This document shows, piece after piece, positions 52,792-62,619 of a DNA stretch of 64,000 bases (position 1 is the first letter of the stretch; each line of letters begins with the position of its first letter). The position numbers and the translations under genes were made by a program. The notes below the pieces were generated by a model, which worked only from the letters and a program-made list of their open reading frames with translations, was not told where the DNA came from and did no database searches. Source of the stretch: CBDCVO01 sp965223085 (lineage in GTDB: Bacteria; Pseudomonadota; Gammaproteobacteria; Ga0077536); contig OZ244981.1 in NCBI GenBank assembly GCA_965223085.1, positions 3,534,001-3,598,000 on the forward strand, in the 5' to 3' direction.

Positions 52792-54138
52792 ATGATGACA
52801 CTCACGGGACCGCAGTTACACCGCAAGCTAGTAGGGGAGTCTCCGATCAAGCAACTAAAATCACAGAAACCGCTAGCGATGGCCGCCGCGACGGTTTTCG
52901 GCTTGCGGGTTGGAGCAGCGGTAGTTGTTTATGTAACCCACATTGTTCTTGCGCGGGTGCTCGAACCGGGTGACTTTGGTCTTCTAGTATTCGCGCAATC
53001 GCTGCTTTGGATCGTCGCGATGCTGAGCACATTCGGCCTAGCCCCGGCAAGTATTCGCGTGATACCAGAAGCGCTCACGACCGGAAAGATGTCGGATATT
53101 TCTGGCTTTGTTCATGTCGCGCGACGAATATCGTTGGGTGCTAGCTTATTGCTGATGAGTGTCGCGATTGCTGTCTGGTTTTTAGCCGAACCCGGGAATA
53201 CGCGACTCGCAGTGCTTGCAACGCTCGCCGTAGCCATTCCATTTAATGGTTTTATTGGCATAAATACGTCTATCGCACGAGCTTTCGGTTGGTATTTATT
53301 CGCCGCAATATGGGGCAATGCGCTACGTCCGGTTCTTTATTTTGCTGCGATCGTGGCCTTGTATTTCAGCCTTTCTTTACCGATATCGCCTATCCTTGTT
53401 GCGGCGGTACTCGTTGGTGTGATCGTGATATTGGCCTTGTTACAGTACTTCTCGTTACGAAACCGTATTAGGGCACAAAATCTTCCTGCCGCTCACACAC
53501 AAAACCTCAAAGCGTGGATACCGATGGGCCTGGTCATGCTAGTGAGTGCGGTTTATACGGGCTACTATATCGATATACACGTGGTCATAAGCGGATTGTT
53601 TCTAAGTCCGGATGAAATGGCGATACAAAACGCCGTGTTGCGAACTTTGGGTGTTGTAGGCTTCGCCGCAGTCGCAACGAATTTTGTCACGGCACCGAAA
53701 ATTGCGGCACTTTATGTCGCCATAGACATGGACTCTCTCAACCGCCTCGCACGTCAAACGATCGGTTCTATTCTCATCGTGGCGATAATCGGCGTGTGCA
53801 TAATTCTTCTTTGCGGAAAAACAGTTTTGGCGTTCTTCGGCGCAGTCTACGTTACCGGGTTTTCGTCGATGTGCATCGCCAGCTTCGCGCAAATTATAGC
53901 TACTCTCGCGATCTCTATCACGCCGTTGCTTACGATGACAGGCGCGCAAAAGGAATTAATCCCCGGCGTGTTTTTGTCTTTGTTGGTGGAGTTGTTGGCC
54001 ACTTATCTACTGGTGCCGAAATTTGGGATAAACGGCTCCAGCATGGCAATAGTCATCGCGGCCACGACCTGGTGCGTTTGGAATGGGTATGTTCTACGGC
54101 AACATTTCCTGCGTACGACTCGAAGCGCTATTCGTTGA
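52792..54138 (+). CDS. Oligosaccharide flippase (Wzx-type), copy 1
   Basis: This protein of about 448 residues has around 12-14 hydrophobic segments and belongs to the MOP/Wzx polysaccharide transporter family: 'VFGLRVGAAVVVYVTHIVLARVLEPGDFGLLVFAQSLLWIVAMLSTFGLAPASIRVIPEA' at the start and 'FGAVYVTGFSSMCIASFAQIIATLAI' later. It would flip undecaprenyl-linked repeat units to the periplasm. The first ATG of the pair at 52792 is used; upstream in-frame starts lack support. A close paralogue follows. Confidence 0.88.
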   Translation: MMTLTGPQLHRKLVGESPIKQLKSQKPLAMAAATVFGLRVGAAVVVYVTHIVLARVLEPGDFGLLVFAQSLLWIVAMLSTFGLAPASIRVIPEALTTGKMSDISGFVHVARRISLGASLLLMSVAIAVWFLAEPGNTRLAVLATLAVAIPFNGFIGINTSIARAFGWYLFAAIWGNALRPVLYFAAIVALYFSLSLPISPILVAAVLVGVIVILALLQYFSLRNRIRAQNLPAAHTQNLKAWIPMGLVMLVSAVYTGYYIDIHVVISGLFLSPDEMAIQNAVLRTLGVVGFAAVATNFVTAPKIAALYVAIDMDSLNRLARQTIGSILIVAIIGVCIILLCGKTVLAFFGAVYVTGFSSMCIASFAQIIATLAISITPLLTMTGAQKELIPGVFLSLLVELLATYLLVPKFGINGSSMAIVIAATTWCVWNGYVLRQHFLRTTRSAIR

Positions 54139-54288
54139 TTGCGGTCGCGTTGTACTTGCGACGCTATCGAAAGTGGGATATGTGAAGCGATTCAACGTCC
54201 GATGTGCCGTTAGATGGTTTAATTTCGAGATAGGTTCTACAACACTTAAAGAATACGTCGCCCCCGCCGCAGTACGGTCCCGTCGGGG

Positions 54289-55605
54289 GTGTCATATAGG
54301 GATCTTCTAATCAAGCGACTAAAGCGACAGAAATCATTGGCGGTTGCCGCTGTAATGGTGTTCGGTTTACGGGTAAGCGCGGCGGTAGTTGCTTATGTAA
54401 CCCATATTATTCTTGCGCGTTTGCTCGAACCAAGTGAATTCGGTGCGCTCGTATTTGCGCAAGCTCTGCTGTGGATCGCTACCATGTTGAGCACGTTCGG
54501 CTTGGCGTCAACGGGTGTTCGCGTTATACCTGACGCGATTGCGTCAGCGAAGAAGTCGTATGTCACCGGTTATGTTCGCCACACGAGGCGCATAACCGTA
54601 AGTATCGGTGTATTGCTCACGAGTGTTGCAACAGCCGTCTGGTGTTTTAGCGATTTCGATGCCACGAGGCTTGCCGTGCTCCGAACACTAGCCGTTGCCA
54701 TTCCATTCAATACGTTTCTCGTCGTTAACTCGGTTATCGCGAGAGGTTTTGGCTGGTATGTATTCGCGACGATATGGAGCAATGCGCTACGCCCTTTACT
54801 CTATCTTGCTGCTATCGTGGTGTTGTTCTACGGCCTTTCATTGCGCTCCTCGGCTACATGGGTAGCCGCATTACTCGTCGGCGTAATCGTGGTAGTGGCC
54901 ATGTTGCAGTATGTCGTGTTGCGGTCTCGAATGAGAACGCAAAATCTGCCCGCTGAGGGTAGGCACGATTTGAAAGCCTGGATAACAATGGGTTTGGTTA
55001 TCATGGTGAGCGATATGTATTCGAACTATTACATCGATTTACATGTGGTCGTTGGCGGGCTATTTCTGAGTTCAGAGGAAATGGCAATACAAAACGCTGT
55101 ATTACGTACCCTAGGCGTCGTGGGCTTTGCTGCGACTGCCGTGAACTTTGTTGCTGCGCCGAAAATTGCTGCGTTTTATGCTGCCGCGGACATGCGCTCT
55201 CTAAGCCGCCTCGCACGCCGTGCCGTCGGTGCGGTTCTACTTGTGACACTGTTTGGCGTGAGCTTCGTGCTGCTCTTCGGAGAATCGGTTCTGGCTTTGT
55301 TTGGCGAACTGTACGTTACAGGATTCTCATCGATGTGCGTCGCCGCGATCGCACAAGTCATCTCTATTCTCGCCGTCTCGACCACCCCGTTGCTGACCAT
55401 GACAGGTGCGCATAGAGCATTGATTCCGGGCGTGCTTTTGGCTTTGGGTGTCGAGGTAATAGCGACCTATTTATTAGCGCCAAAATTTGGAATACTTGGA
55501 TCGAGTGCCGCAATCGTTTTAGCATCAATCACTTGGTGTGCCTGGAATCTGTACTCGCTTGGCTCTCATTTCGCATCGGAAAAAGCCCGACAAACAAGCG
55601 GCTAA
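54289..55605 (+). CDS. Oligosaccharide flippase (Wzx-type), copy 2
   Basis: This 438-residue protein is paralogous to the gene before it (same order of 'VFGLRV', 'LARLLEPSEFGALVFAQALLWIATMLSTFGLASTGVRVIPDA', 'YVTGFSSMCVAAIAQVISILAVS'). The start is GTG 54289 with a G-rich site upstream. Because both copies are intact, they may flip two different glycans or form a specialised pair. The 150-base gap between them has no gene. Confidence 0.88.
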   Translation: MSYRDLLIKRLKRQKSLAVAAVMVFGLRVSAAVVAYVTHIILARLLEPSEFGALVFAQALLWIATMLSTFGLASTGVRVIPDAIASAKKSYVTGYVRHTRRITVSIGVLLTSVATAVWCFSDFDATRLAVLRTLAVAIPFNTFLVVNSVIARGFGWYVFATIWSNALRPLLYLAAIVVLFYGLSLRSSATWVAALLVGVIVVVAMLQYVVLRSRMRTQNLPAEGRHDLKAWITMGLVIMVSDMYSNYYIDLHVVVGGLFLSSEEMAIQNAVLRTLGVVGFAATAVNFVAAPKIAAFYAAADMRSLSRLARRAVGAVLLVTLFGVSFVLLFGESVLALFGELYVTGFSSMCVAAIAQVISILAVSTTPLLTMTGAHRALIPGVLLALGVEVIATYLLAPKFGILGSSAAIVLASITWCAWNLYSLGSHFASEKARQTSG

Positions 55606-55636
55606 TGCGAATTTAGAAGATTTGCACACGTGCTAA

Positions 55637-56491
55637 ATGCTGGCGGAATGCAACTGTATGAACAGAGTGTCACCATTAGTTAAGTCAAAGCTACGGGTCA
55701 TGCGCCAATTCGCTCGTGGAACCGAAGGGATGATCCGGGATGCGCTGGGCATGCGGGATTCAGAGACTAAATTAGCAGAGGATAGCGACCGGTATTGGAA
55801 CGAAACGGAAACACACGAATTCCGCTCCAACTCCCATTGGAAGGGGTCCGGCGCATTTCGCGACAGCGATCTTTGGTATAACTTAGGGCGGTTTCAATAC
55901 GAGCTGTTGAACAAAGCGATTTCATTCGTCGACAAGCCCACGCCGACGTCGATGGTTGAGTGGGGTTGTGGGGGCGGTATGAATGCGGTGCATTGGGTTA
56001 CAGCAGCAGATCGCTATTACGGGGTGGATATCAGCACAGCGTCCCTCGCGGAATGTCAGCGCCAAGTCGAGCCGCTAGGTCGTGAGGTGTTTTGCCCGGT
56101 GTTGATAGAGGCCGAGAAGCCAGAGGAAGTATTTGACACGATAGACGAGCCTTGCGACGTGTTCTTGTGCACTTACGTCTTCGAGCTGTTACCGAGTCCT
56201 GAATACGGAATGAGTCTCCTTAAAATCGCGCGCCGACTAACTAAATCCGGTGGCGTGGCGCTCATTCAAATTCGTTACCATACCGGTTGGCGTGATCGGG
56301 CGAGAGCTTGGTCCTATGCTCGTGGCGTTGGCGTCGCGCAGATGGCAAGCTATCGAATCGATGAATTCTGGGGGGCATGTGAGCAGCGGGGATGGCTGCC
56401 ACAATTTGTCCACCTCATTCCCAAGCAGCCGGAGTTAAAGGAAGAACGCTACGCCTATTTTGCCTTACAAGCAGATGCGAATGAGTCGTAG
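55637..56491 (+). CDS. SAM-dependent class I methyltransferase, glycan locus
   Basis: This 284-residue protein has the SAM-binding Gly-rich loop 'MVEWGCGGGMNAVHWV', then 'YYGVDISTASLAECQRQV' and 'CDVFLCTYVFELLPSPEYGMSLLKIARRLTKSGGVALIQIRYH', a typical class I fold. The N-terminal 90 residues are unusual. A sugar O- or N-methylation role is likely from context, after two flippases and before a glycosyltransferase. The acceptor is not indicated. ATG 55637 is used, although ATG 55658 (MNRVSPL) is also possible. Confidence 0.82.
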   Translation: MLAECNCMNRVSPLVKSKLRVMRQFARGTEGMIRDALGMRDSETKLAEDSDRYWNETETHEFRSNSHWKGSGAFRDSDLWYNLGRFQYELLNKAISFVDKPTPTSMVEWGCGGGMNAVHWVTAADRYYGVDISTASLAECQRQVEPLGREVFCPVLIEAEKPEEVFDTIDEPCDVFLCTYVFELLPSPEYGMSLLKIARRLTKSGGVALIQIRYHTGWRDRARAWSYARGVGVAQMASYRIDEFWGACEQRGWLPQFVHLIPKQPELKEERYAYFALQADANES

Positions 56492-56711
56492 GGCGTGGCT
56501 GTGATGCCCCCGCGTAGGTAAGCATGATAGGCGATCCGCAAATGAACAGTTGGCGTTTTTTTCTCCAAACGTCATGGCTTCGACGCGAGAATCCTGGGGC
56601 CGTCGGCGGCTGGAAGATTGGGCCAGGAAAAAAAAGCATCATTTATCGATTATCCACGTGGTGATGAGACACGTTGGGCTACGGTAGATACATATAGGGA
56701 CGACCGTCGTA

Positions 56712-57671
56712 ATGCATACCCCACAGATATCGATAGCGTTACCGGTATTTAACGGCGAAAATTATCTTCCCGCCGCCATCGAATCGGTACTTGCGCAAAC
56801 GTTCGAGGATTTCGAGCTGATCATCACGGATAATGCCTCTACGGATGGGACAGCTGAGATTTGCAAACGCTATGCGAGTGACGATCCAAGAATTTCCTAT
56901 CGCCGGAATGCGCAAAACATCGGTCCTAATCAAAATTTCAAACTCGGTTTGTCGTTGGCTCGCGGACAGTTTTTTAAATGGGCTGCCCACGACGATCTAT
57001 TGGCGCCGAGTCTTCTCGCCAAATGCGTCGCACTGCTTCGAAACGACCCGCAGGCCGTATTGGTGCAATCTCTGGTTGGGATCATCGATGAAACCGGATC
57101 TCAAATCGCTACTTATAACAGTGGTCTCGCAAATGCTAGCGATCTCAACCCCGCCGTACGGCTGCGACCACTCGTCCTACATCGACCTTTGTGCACCGAC
57201 ATATTCGGTGTGTTTCGCACCGAGGTATTACGTCAAACTCCCGGACTGTCAAATAATTACTTTGGATCGGATCGCTCGTTACTCGCTGAGATCGCCGTGC
57301 TGGGTAAAATCGAGCAAGTACCCGAAGTTTTGTTTTTTCACCGGCACCATTCGCGCCGATATTCTGCTGCGGTAAAACCATCTGAGCGAGTAAGTGAAAA
57401 TCGCTCCGACGGCGGTAGAAAAGTCGAGCTTAGCCATTGGCTCATATTCAAGGACTTCAAGCGTGCTGTGGATGAACACGTGCATGATCCGGCGCAAAAA
57501 AGGCAGTGCTATAGAGTTCTAGCGGGGTGGTGGCTAGTCGATGCCAACGCGTTGCGCGTGTTGATCGAAGTCGTCTCCCAGGTGATCCCTCAAGTTTATG
57601 ACTGGTCCAAGTGGTTTAACGACCGTTTCTTCAAACCGGCGCTGCCAAAGCAGGGCAAGGAAGGGCGTTGA
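56712..57671 (+). CDS. Glycosyltransferase family 2
   Basis: This 319-residue GT-A protein has 'QISIALPVFNGENYLPAAIESVLAQTFEDFELIITDNASTDGTAEIC', 'NIGPNQNFKLGLSLARGQFFKWAAHDDLLAPSLLAKCV' (the acidic pair as HDD) and a C-terminal region with basic and aromatic residues. It transfers a sugar from a nucleotide donor to a lipid-linked acceptor. It is preceded by about 220 bases without a gene. The donor is unknown. Confidence 0.92.
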   Translation: MHTPQISIALPVFNGENYLPAAIESVLAQTFEDFELIITDNASTDGTAEICKRYASDDPRISYRRNAQNIGPNQNFKLGLSLARGQFFKWAAHDDLLAPSLLAKCVALLRNDPQAVLVQSLVGIIDETGSQIATYNSGLANASDLNPAVRLRPLVLHRPLCTDIFGVFRTEVLRQTPGLSNNYFGSDRSLLAEIAVLGKIEQVPEVLFFHRHHSRRYSAAVKPSERVSENRSDGGRKVELSHWLIFKDFKRAVDEHVHDPAQKRQCYRVLAGWWLVDANALRVLIEVVSQVIPQVYDWSKWFNDRFFKPALPKQGKEGR

Positions 57672-57773
57672 CGGGTTCGATAGTTCGTATCGATTTGACT
57701 TTATGCTACTCCGCGCAGGGTACGCAATGCCAAGACACCCCCCATTAACGCGGGTTAAAATGGGTCGCAATAA

Positions 57774-58649
57774 TCACCTATCAAACGTGTAGTGCATCAA
57801 GGACGGATGACGCTCGATTTCCCGTCGCACCCAATCGATGTTTTCCTGAGACCATGCGACGGAATGCCGTACCGCTTGTGGTTCCACGTTCACGACGCCG
57901 GCGCAGTCCTGTAAATACAATGCATTTGCTTCGAGCCCCACGTGTCTGCACAAGCGGCTGAGTTGGCCGGGCACGTCCGCCAGCACCTCTTCGTGGTGCA
58001 AAGTTAATACGTTCTCAGTGCCGAGATCGTCGCGCGCACGCATCACCGCCGCATATTTTCCAAAATAATTCTCGATCGTCTTATCAATCGGCATTTTCAA
58101 TGTTCGATAACGTCCACGGCGCCAGAACGTGGTGATGTTGTCGTAGGGATTGCGGATCACATGGATGATTTTCAGCGGGTCTTCAACGACATCCTGCAAT
58201 TTACGCAGTAAACTTGGATTGCGGCGCAAGCGCTCAGCGCTCAGTCCAGCTTTTTTGTCACCGATGACGCGAATCGTTGTCGCTTTTCCTTGCCATTGGT
58301 TTGGGACGTGAAACGCATAGCCCTCCCAGGTATAGTCATGTCGATTCGCGAACTCTTCTGATCGCTTCAGCGACGACAAATACAAACGGCGGCGATCCAC
58401 TCCCAGTTTCGCAAATCCCAGTGCATCTAATTCCGTGGCGATCACGGCCTCAGGATGCGCATCTAGCAGCGACCCGACCAGGGTACTCCCGCTACGGGGA
58501 TGGCCAAGAAAAATGCAAAAATTTGCGACGTTAGCGAATAACTCATCATAGTATTTTGCGTTCAGGCGCGCGTTTGCAAACGATCCGATGTAGTGCCGCC
58601 AAAAGTCGGCGGTTAGGCGGGCACGGGTGGCGGCTTTTTGCAAAAGCAT
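57774..58649 (-). CDS. Sulfotransferase family protein, 1
   Basis: This 291-residue protein has the 5'-phosphosulfate-binding loop 'IFLGHPRSGSTLVGSLLDAHPEAVIATELDAL' and a 3'-phosphate region 'PLKIIHVIRNPYDNITTFWRRG' of PAPS-dependent sulfotransferases. It transfers sulfate to a hydroxyl group of a glycan or lipid. The gene is on the minus strand and convergent to the glycosyltransferase before it. It is only distantly related to the second sulfotransferase at 61765. Confidence 0.9.
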   Translation of the reverse strand: MLLQKAATRARLTADFWRHYIGSFANARLNAKYYDELFANVANFCIFLGHPRSGSTLVGSLLDAHPEAVIATELDALGFAKLGVDRRRLYLSSLKRSEEFANRHDYTWEGYAFHVPNQWQGKATTIRVIGDKKAGLSAERLRRNPSLLRKLQDVVEDPLKIIHVIRNPYDNITTFWRRGRYRTLKMPIDKTIENYFGKYAAVMRARDDLGTENVLTLHHEEVLADVPGQLSRLCRHVGLEANALYLQDCAGVVNVEPQAVRHSVAWSQENIDWVRREIERHPSLMHYTFDR

Positions 58650-58774
58650 AAGATATCGCCGTGCAGAATCCTACTGCTCGTGTTGGCATTGGTGACTGCA
58701 AGGAGACGTAATAACGTCGCAGCCACAGCGTTCGCTGTCGCCCGGGTCACAAGGCGGTATCGATCTAGGCTCGC

Positions 58775-60004
58775 TCACGCTTCAATCGTCGTCGTTGGGA
58801 TAGGTATTATCCACTTACCATTCCAGGCGCGAATGTAACTTGTTTGGACCATGACTTCTTCTTTGAGGTTCCAAGGCAGGATAAATAGATAGTCCGGTTT
58901 CGCGGTCTTAATATATTCCGGCTCGAGGATCGGTATCCGGCTGCCGGGCGTGTAGTTGTTTTGTTTATATGGATTTCTGTCCACTGTAAAGTCCAAAAAA
59001 TCCGTACCGATGCCACAGTAATTTAATAAGGTGTTGCCCTTACCTGGTGCCCCGTAGCCGGCGATTGTTTTGCCGGACGCTTTCAGTTCGATCAGTGTTT
59101 TCAAAATCTCACGTTTCGTGGCCTGTACTTTCATACCGAAATTGACGTAGGTCTCTAGCTGCTGCAGAGTGGCGTCTACCTCTACTTGCAGCAACGCGGT
59201 AAGACGCTCGCTGTTTGAGCGGCGTGCGTTCCGATCGTGGCAGGCATATATGCGAATCGATCCACCGTGGGTGGATAGTTCTTCGACGTCGTATATTCGT
59301 AATTCGTGAGCGGAAAAAATCTCGCACACGGTGCTTAGCGATAGATAAGAAAAATGTTCATGGTAGATGGTGTCGAATTGATTGTGTTCGATCAGTCTCA
59401 ACAGATGGGGGAACTCCATCGTGATTACGCCTTGTTCAGCGAGAAAGGTCTTCAAGCCCGCGACAAATCCGTTAATGTCCGGAACGTGAGCTAAGACGTT
59501 ATTACCGACGATGAGATCGGCCGGGCCGTACTTGCCAACCACCTTCGTCGCAGTTTCAGCGTTGAAAAACACCGTCTCCGTTCGTATACCTTTCTCGATT
59601 GCGACTGCTGCGACGTTGCGAGCTGGTTCGATACCTAATACCGGCACGCCAGCGGCAACGAAATGTTGCAGCAGATAACCATCGTTACTTGCAATTTCTG
59701 CAACCAACGATGAGTGCTGGAGATTGAGTCGTGTAATCATCGCCTCGCAGTAACGTTTCGCATGCGCTACCCAGGAATCAGAATACGACGAGAAATAGGC
59801 ATATTCTTCGAAGATATTTGTCGGGTTTACGAGCTCGTCGAGTTGCACTAGATAGCAGCGCTCGCAGACGTAGGCGTGCAAGGGATAAAACGCTTCCATA
59901 GCGTTGAGCGCCATCGGTTCGATGTGCGTTTGGCATAAAGGCGAGACACCAAGATCGACAAACGTATGATTCAAGGCGTGCCCACAAAATCGACAATTGG
60001 TCAC
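58775..60004 (-). CDS. Zinc-ribbon sugar C-methyltransferase (TylCIII-type)
   Basis: This 409-residue protein combines an N-terminal zinc-binding part ('CRFCGHALNHTFVDLGVSPLCQ', 'YVCERCYLVQLDELV'), a SAM-binding region ('VAEIASNDGYLLQHFVAAGVPVLGIEPARNVA') and a C-terminal C-methyltransferase domain ('FDTIYHEHFSYLSLSTVCEIF', 'IAGYGAPGKGNTLLNYCGIG'). These are typical of C-methyltransferases for deoxysugars on keto-sugar nucleotides. It precedes the cytidylyltransferase-like gene divergently, so both may be transcribed from the same AT-rich gap. Confidence 0.9.
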   Translation of the reverse strand: MTNCRFCGHALNHTFVDLGVSPLCQTHIEPMALNAMEAFYPLHAYVCERCYLVQLDELVNPTNIFEEYAYFSSYSDSWVAHAKRYCEAMITRLNLQHSSLVAEIASNDGYLLQHFVAAGVPVLGIEPARNVAAVAIEKGIRTETVFFNAETATKVVGKYGPADLIVGNNVLAHVPDINGFVAGLKTFLAEQGVITMEFPHLLRLIEHNQFDTIYHEHFSYLSLSTVCEIFSAHELRIYDVEELSTHGGSIRIYACHDRNARRSNSERLTALLQVEVDATLQQLETYVNFGMKVQATKREILKTLIELKASGKTIAGYGAPGKGNTLLNYCGIGTDFLDFTVDRNPYKQNNYTPGSRIPILEPEYIKTAKPDYLFILPWNLKEEVMVQTSYIRAWNGKWIIPIPTTTIEA

Positions 60005-60288
60005 CTCGTGGTCTCCGATCGATTGACTCGTTTACACATTGTTTATCGGAAATTAAAGCATAAATTAAATTCATGCTAAGCTATTTTTCTAGAAACTTGA
60101 ACGAATTGACGCATGTCCCGTCCAGTTTCGGATGAAGCATCCGCATGGTTATCGGATAGGTTCGAGCTTGTGGCGCTGTTTTGATTTACGTTGTGAGTTT
60201 AAAGATGCGCCCCGACCGGACGCTTAAGATTAAGATAAATCCAGGTATAAGACACTCGGCGAGCGGCGGATTTGGCGGAGAAGAGACG
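60005..60288. promoter_or_regulatory. Divergent AT-rich promoter region
   Basis: A weak + strand pair TTGTTT (60039-60044) and TAAATT (60061-60066), 16 bases apart, could drive the cytidylyltransferase-like operon. The minus side would serve the C-methyltransferase. No gene is seen, although an in-frame leader continues upstream of the GTG 60289 start. Confidence 0.3.
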
Positions 60289-61065
60289 GTGAAAGTCGTA
60301 TTGTTTTGTGGTGGTTTAGGTACGCGTCTGCGAGAGCATTCGTCAACGATCCCAAAATCACTCGTGCCTATCGGGCAACGCCCCATCATATTGCACTTGA
60401 TGCACTACTATGCGCACTTTGGTCATTGTGATTTCATCCTTTGCTTAGGCTATAAGGGGGATCTTATTAAGGAGTTTTTCCTAAATTATGACTGGAGAAC
60501 GTATGCAGATTTCACGCTCGGCGGTGAACAGGAGCGCGACGAGAAACCACTGGGCGCTATCGATGATTGGCGCATCCGCTTTATCGACACGGGCTTACAT
60601 TCAAACATCGGTCAGCGGCTTACGCGAGTACGAGAATACTTAGAGGGCGAAGAGGTTTTTCTCGCGAATTACAGCGATCAGCTCAGCGATTTTCACCTCC
60701 CAGATATGGTCGAATTGCAGCGAAACCGGGGTGCGATCGCATGCTTTCTCAGCGTGCGGCCATCACAAACGTTTCATACTGTCGATGTGGACCTATCCTC
60801 GGGCAAGGTAAGGGGATTCGGTGATGTCCGTCATTCAGACATGTGGATCAATGGTGGATACATGGTGCTGCGACGAGACATATTCGACTACATCAATGAA
60901 GGAGAAGAATTGGTGGAGCAGCCGTTCGAACGCTTAATGGCTATCGATCAACTCTATTCCATCCGCCATGAGGGCTTTTGGGCAGCTATGGATACGTTTA
61001 AAGATAAAATTGGATTCGACCGCATGGATGGCCGCGGGGAACAACCGTGGCAAGTATGGTCATAA
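60289..61065 (+). CDS. Glucose-1-phosphate cytidylyltransferase-like nucleotidyltransferase
   Basis: This 258-residue protein starts at GTG 60289 with GGAG 8 bases upstream, giving 'VKVVLFCGGLGTRLREHSSTIPKSLVPIGQRPIILHLMHYYAHFGHCDFILCLGYKGDLIKEFF' (nucleotide and sugar-phosphate binding). The length matches RfbF-type enzymes (about 257 residues). It probably makes a CDP- or other NDP-sugar for the locus. The frame is open upstream to 60181, but the leader has no family match. The PIG-L gene follows after 3 bases. Confidence 0.9.
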   Translation: MKVVLFCGGLGTRLREHSSTIPKSLVPIGQRPIILHLMHYYAHFGHCDFILCLGYKGDLIKEFFLNYDWRTYADFTLGGEQERDEKPLGAIDDWRIRFIDTGLHSNIGQRLTRVREYLEGEEVFLANYSDQLSDFHLPDMVELQRNRGAIACFLSVRPSQTFHTVDVDLSSGKVRGFGDVRHSDMWINGGYMVLRRDIFDYINEGEELVEQPFERLMAIDQLYSIRHEGFWAAMDTFKDKIGFDRMDGRGEQPWQVWS

Positions 61066-61068
61066 GCT

Positions 61069-61719
61069 ATGCTCGGATTGCGTTTGCCAGAAGATATCGA
61101 AACTGTCACGGTGCTAGGTGCCCACAGCGACGATATTGAAATTGGCCTCGGCGGAAGTATTGCCGCCTTGGGGCGTTGGGCACCGCGGTTGCACATTGAC
61201 TGGATCGTATTTGCTGCGCGCGCGCAGCGACGCGCCGAGGCGCTCGATAGCGCAGCCCATTTTCTTGCCCCCTTTCACTCCTCGAAAGTCCAAGTGTTCG
61301 AATTTGACGACGGCTACTTTCCCTACAGCGGTTCCAAAGTCAAAGACCAATTTGAAGTCTTGAAAGGGGAGCTTTCTCCCGACCTGATTTTTACCCACCA
61401 TCGGGGCGACGCTCACCAGGATCATCAGTTGATAGCACAATTAACATGGAACACTTTTCGGGATCATACTATTTGGGAATACGAGATCCCAAAGTATGAT
61501 GGCGATCTCGGCCAACCGAATCTCTATGTGTCGCTTGCGACCCAAGATCTGGATTTCAAAATTCAAGCGCTGCAGCGATATTTCTCAAGCCAGCGTTCGC
61601 GATCTTGGTTCGATCCCGAGACGTTCCGCAGCCTTGCGCGGCTACGGGGCGTCGAGTGCAATGCGCCGTCGGGCTACGCGGAAGCCTTTTTCGGCCGCAA
61701 ATCAATCGTGGCGCTTTAG
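61069..61719 (+). CDS. PIG-L (LmbE) family deacetylase
   Basis: This 216-residue zinc enzyme has the PIG-L motif 'VLGAHSDDIEIGLGGSIAAL' (His-x-Asp-Asp metal site) and 'TPHHRGDAHQDHQLIAQL'-like 'FTHHRGDAHQDHQL', the second histidine site. It removes an acetyl group from an N-acetyl sugar. It lies 3 bases after the cytidylyltransferase-like gene, so they are probably co-translated. It may deacetylate an amino sugar made by the aminotransferase in the minus-strand operon. Confidence 0.92.
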   Translation: MLGLRLPEDIETVTVLGAHSDDIEIGLGGSIAALGRWAPRLHIDWIVFAARAQRRAEALDSAAHFLAPFHSSKVQVFEFDDGYFPYSGSKVKDQFEVLKGELSPDLIFTHHRGDAHQDHQLIAQLTWNTFRDHTIWEYEIPKYDGDLGQPNLYVSLATQDLDFKIQALQRYFSSQRSRSWFDPETFRSLARLRGVECNAPSGYAEAFFGRKSIVAL

Positions 61720-61764
61720 TGTGCCTACGTTCAGAACACTTTTCCGCATTGTTGAACTGATCAC

Positions 61765-62619
61765 ATGAGGTTAGATTTTCTCGCGGTGGGGCCGCAAAAA
61801 TCCGGCACGACGTGGTTGGACGCTGTCCTGCGGGAACATCCGAACGTCGCGCTGCCTTTTGTGAAGGAAACATTTTTTTTTGACGCTAATTTTGCCAAAG
61901 GAGAGGCGTGGTACGCGGCTCAGTTTCGAGGCGAGGTGGGTAGGAAAATGGTCGGCGAAGTCGCGCCTAGTCTTTTTCATCACGCCGAATCGCCCGCGCG
62001 GGTACACGCTTTATACCCGGGGATTAAATTTCTAGTTACGCTACGCCATCCACTGGCTCGTTTGCAATCCCATTACCAGCACCTCTGGCGTTTGGGGCAC
62101 GTGGGCGATGATTTTCAACAGGCCGTGACGCGAGAGCCGGAGATCGTGCGTGCGGGCCAATACCGTGCCTGCCTACAACGCTGGGAAGCAGTTGCTGTTA
62201 GACACGGTATGTTTTTGGAAACAACCGACATGATTGCATCGGATCCGGAGGCGGTGTGGGCGCGCGTAATCGATTTTCTTGGGCTCGACTATTGTCGCCT
62301 GCCGTCTATCGGCACCGAGTGGATCTATCAAACCACGGCGCCGAAGTACCGTTTTCTGGCCACTGTAGCGGGTAAAATTTCTCGAGTTCTGCAGCAAGAT
62401 GGACACCATAAGACACTCCAGTTTGCGCGTCGATTGAGGCTCAATCGCGTCTACGGTGCCGGGGGAAATAAACTACCGCGTCTTCCAGTAGACCAATTGC
62501 CATGTCTCCTGCAGCAATTCGAGGCAGATATCGCTTACGTGGAGCAGAAGCTCGGGCGCGAACTTAACACCTGGCGCGAAGTCCCCGCCGCGATGAGAGC
62601 GCAGCGCGAGTGCGAATAG
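61765..62619 (+). CDS. Sulfotransferase family protein, 2
   Basis: This 284-residue PAPS-dependent sulfotransferase begins 'RLDFLAVGPQKSGTTWLDAVLREHPNVALPFVKETFFFD', with the phosphosulfate loop PQKSGTTWL, and has 'KFLVTLRHPLARLQSHYQH', the 3'-phosphate-binding strand. It lies in an apparent operon with the PIG-L gene (45 bases before) and overlaps the next glycosyltransferase by 10 bases. It would sulfate a glycan residue. Two different sulfotransferases in one glycan locus suggest two sulfation positions. Confidence 0.92.
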   Translation: MRLDFLAVGPQKSGTTWLDAVLREHPNVALPFVKETFFFDANFAKGEAWYAAQFRGEVGRKMVGEVAPSLFHHAESPARVHALYPGIKFLVTLRHPLARLQSHYQHLWRLGHVGDDFQQAVTREPEIVRAGQYRACLQRWEAVAVRHGMFLETTDMIASDPEAVWARVIDFLGLDYCRLPSIGTEWIYQTTAPKYRFLATVAGKISRVLQQDGHHKTLQFARRLRLNRVYGAGGNKLPRLPVDQLPCLLQQFEADIAYVEQKLGRELNTWREVPAAMRAQRECE

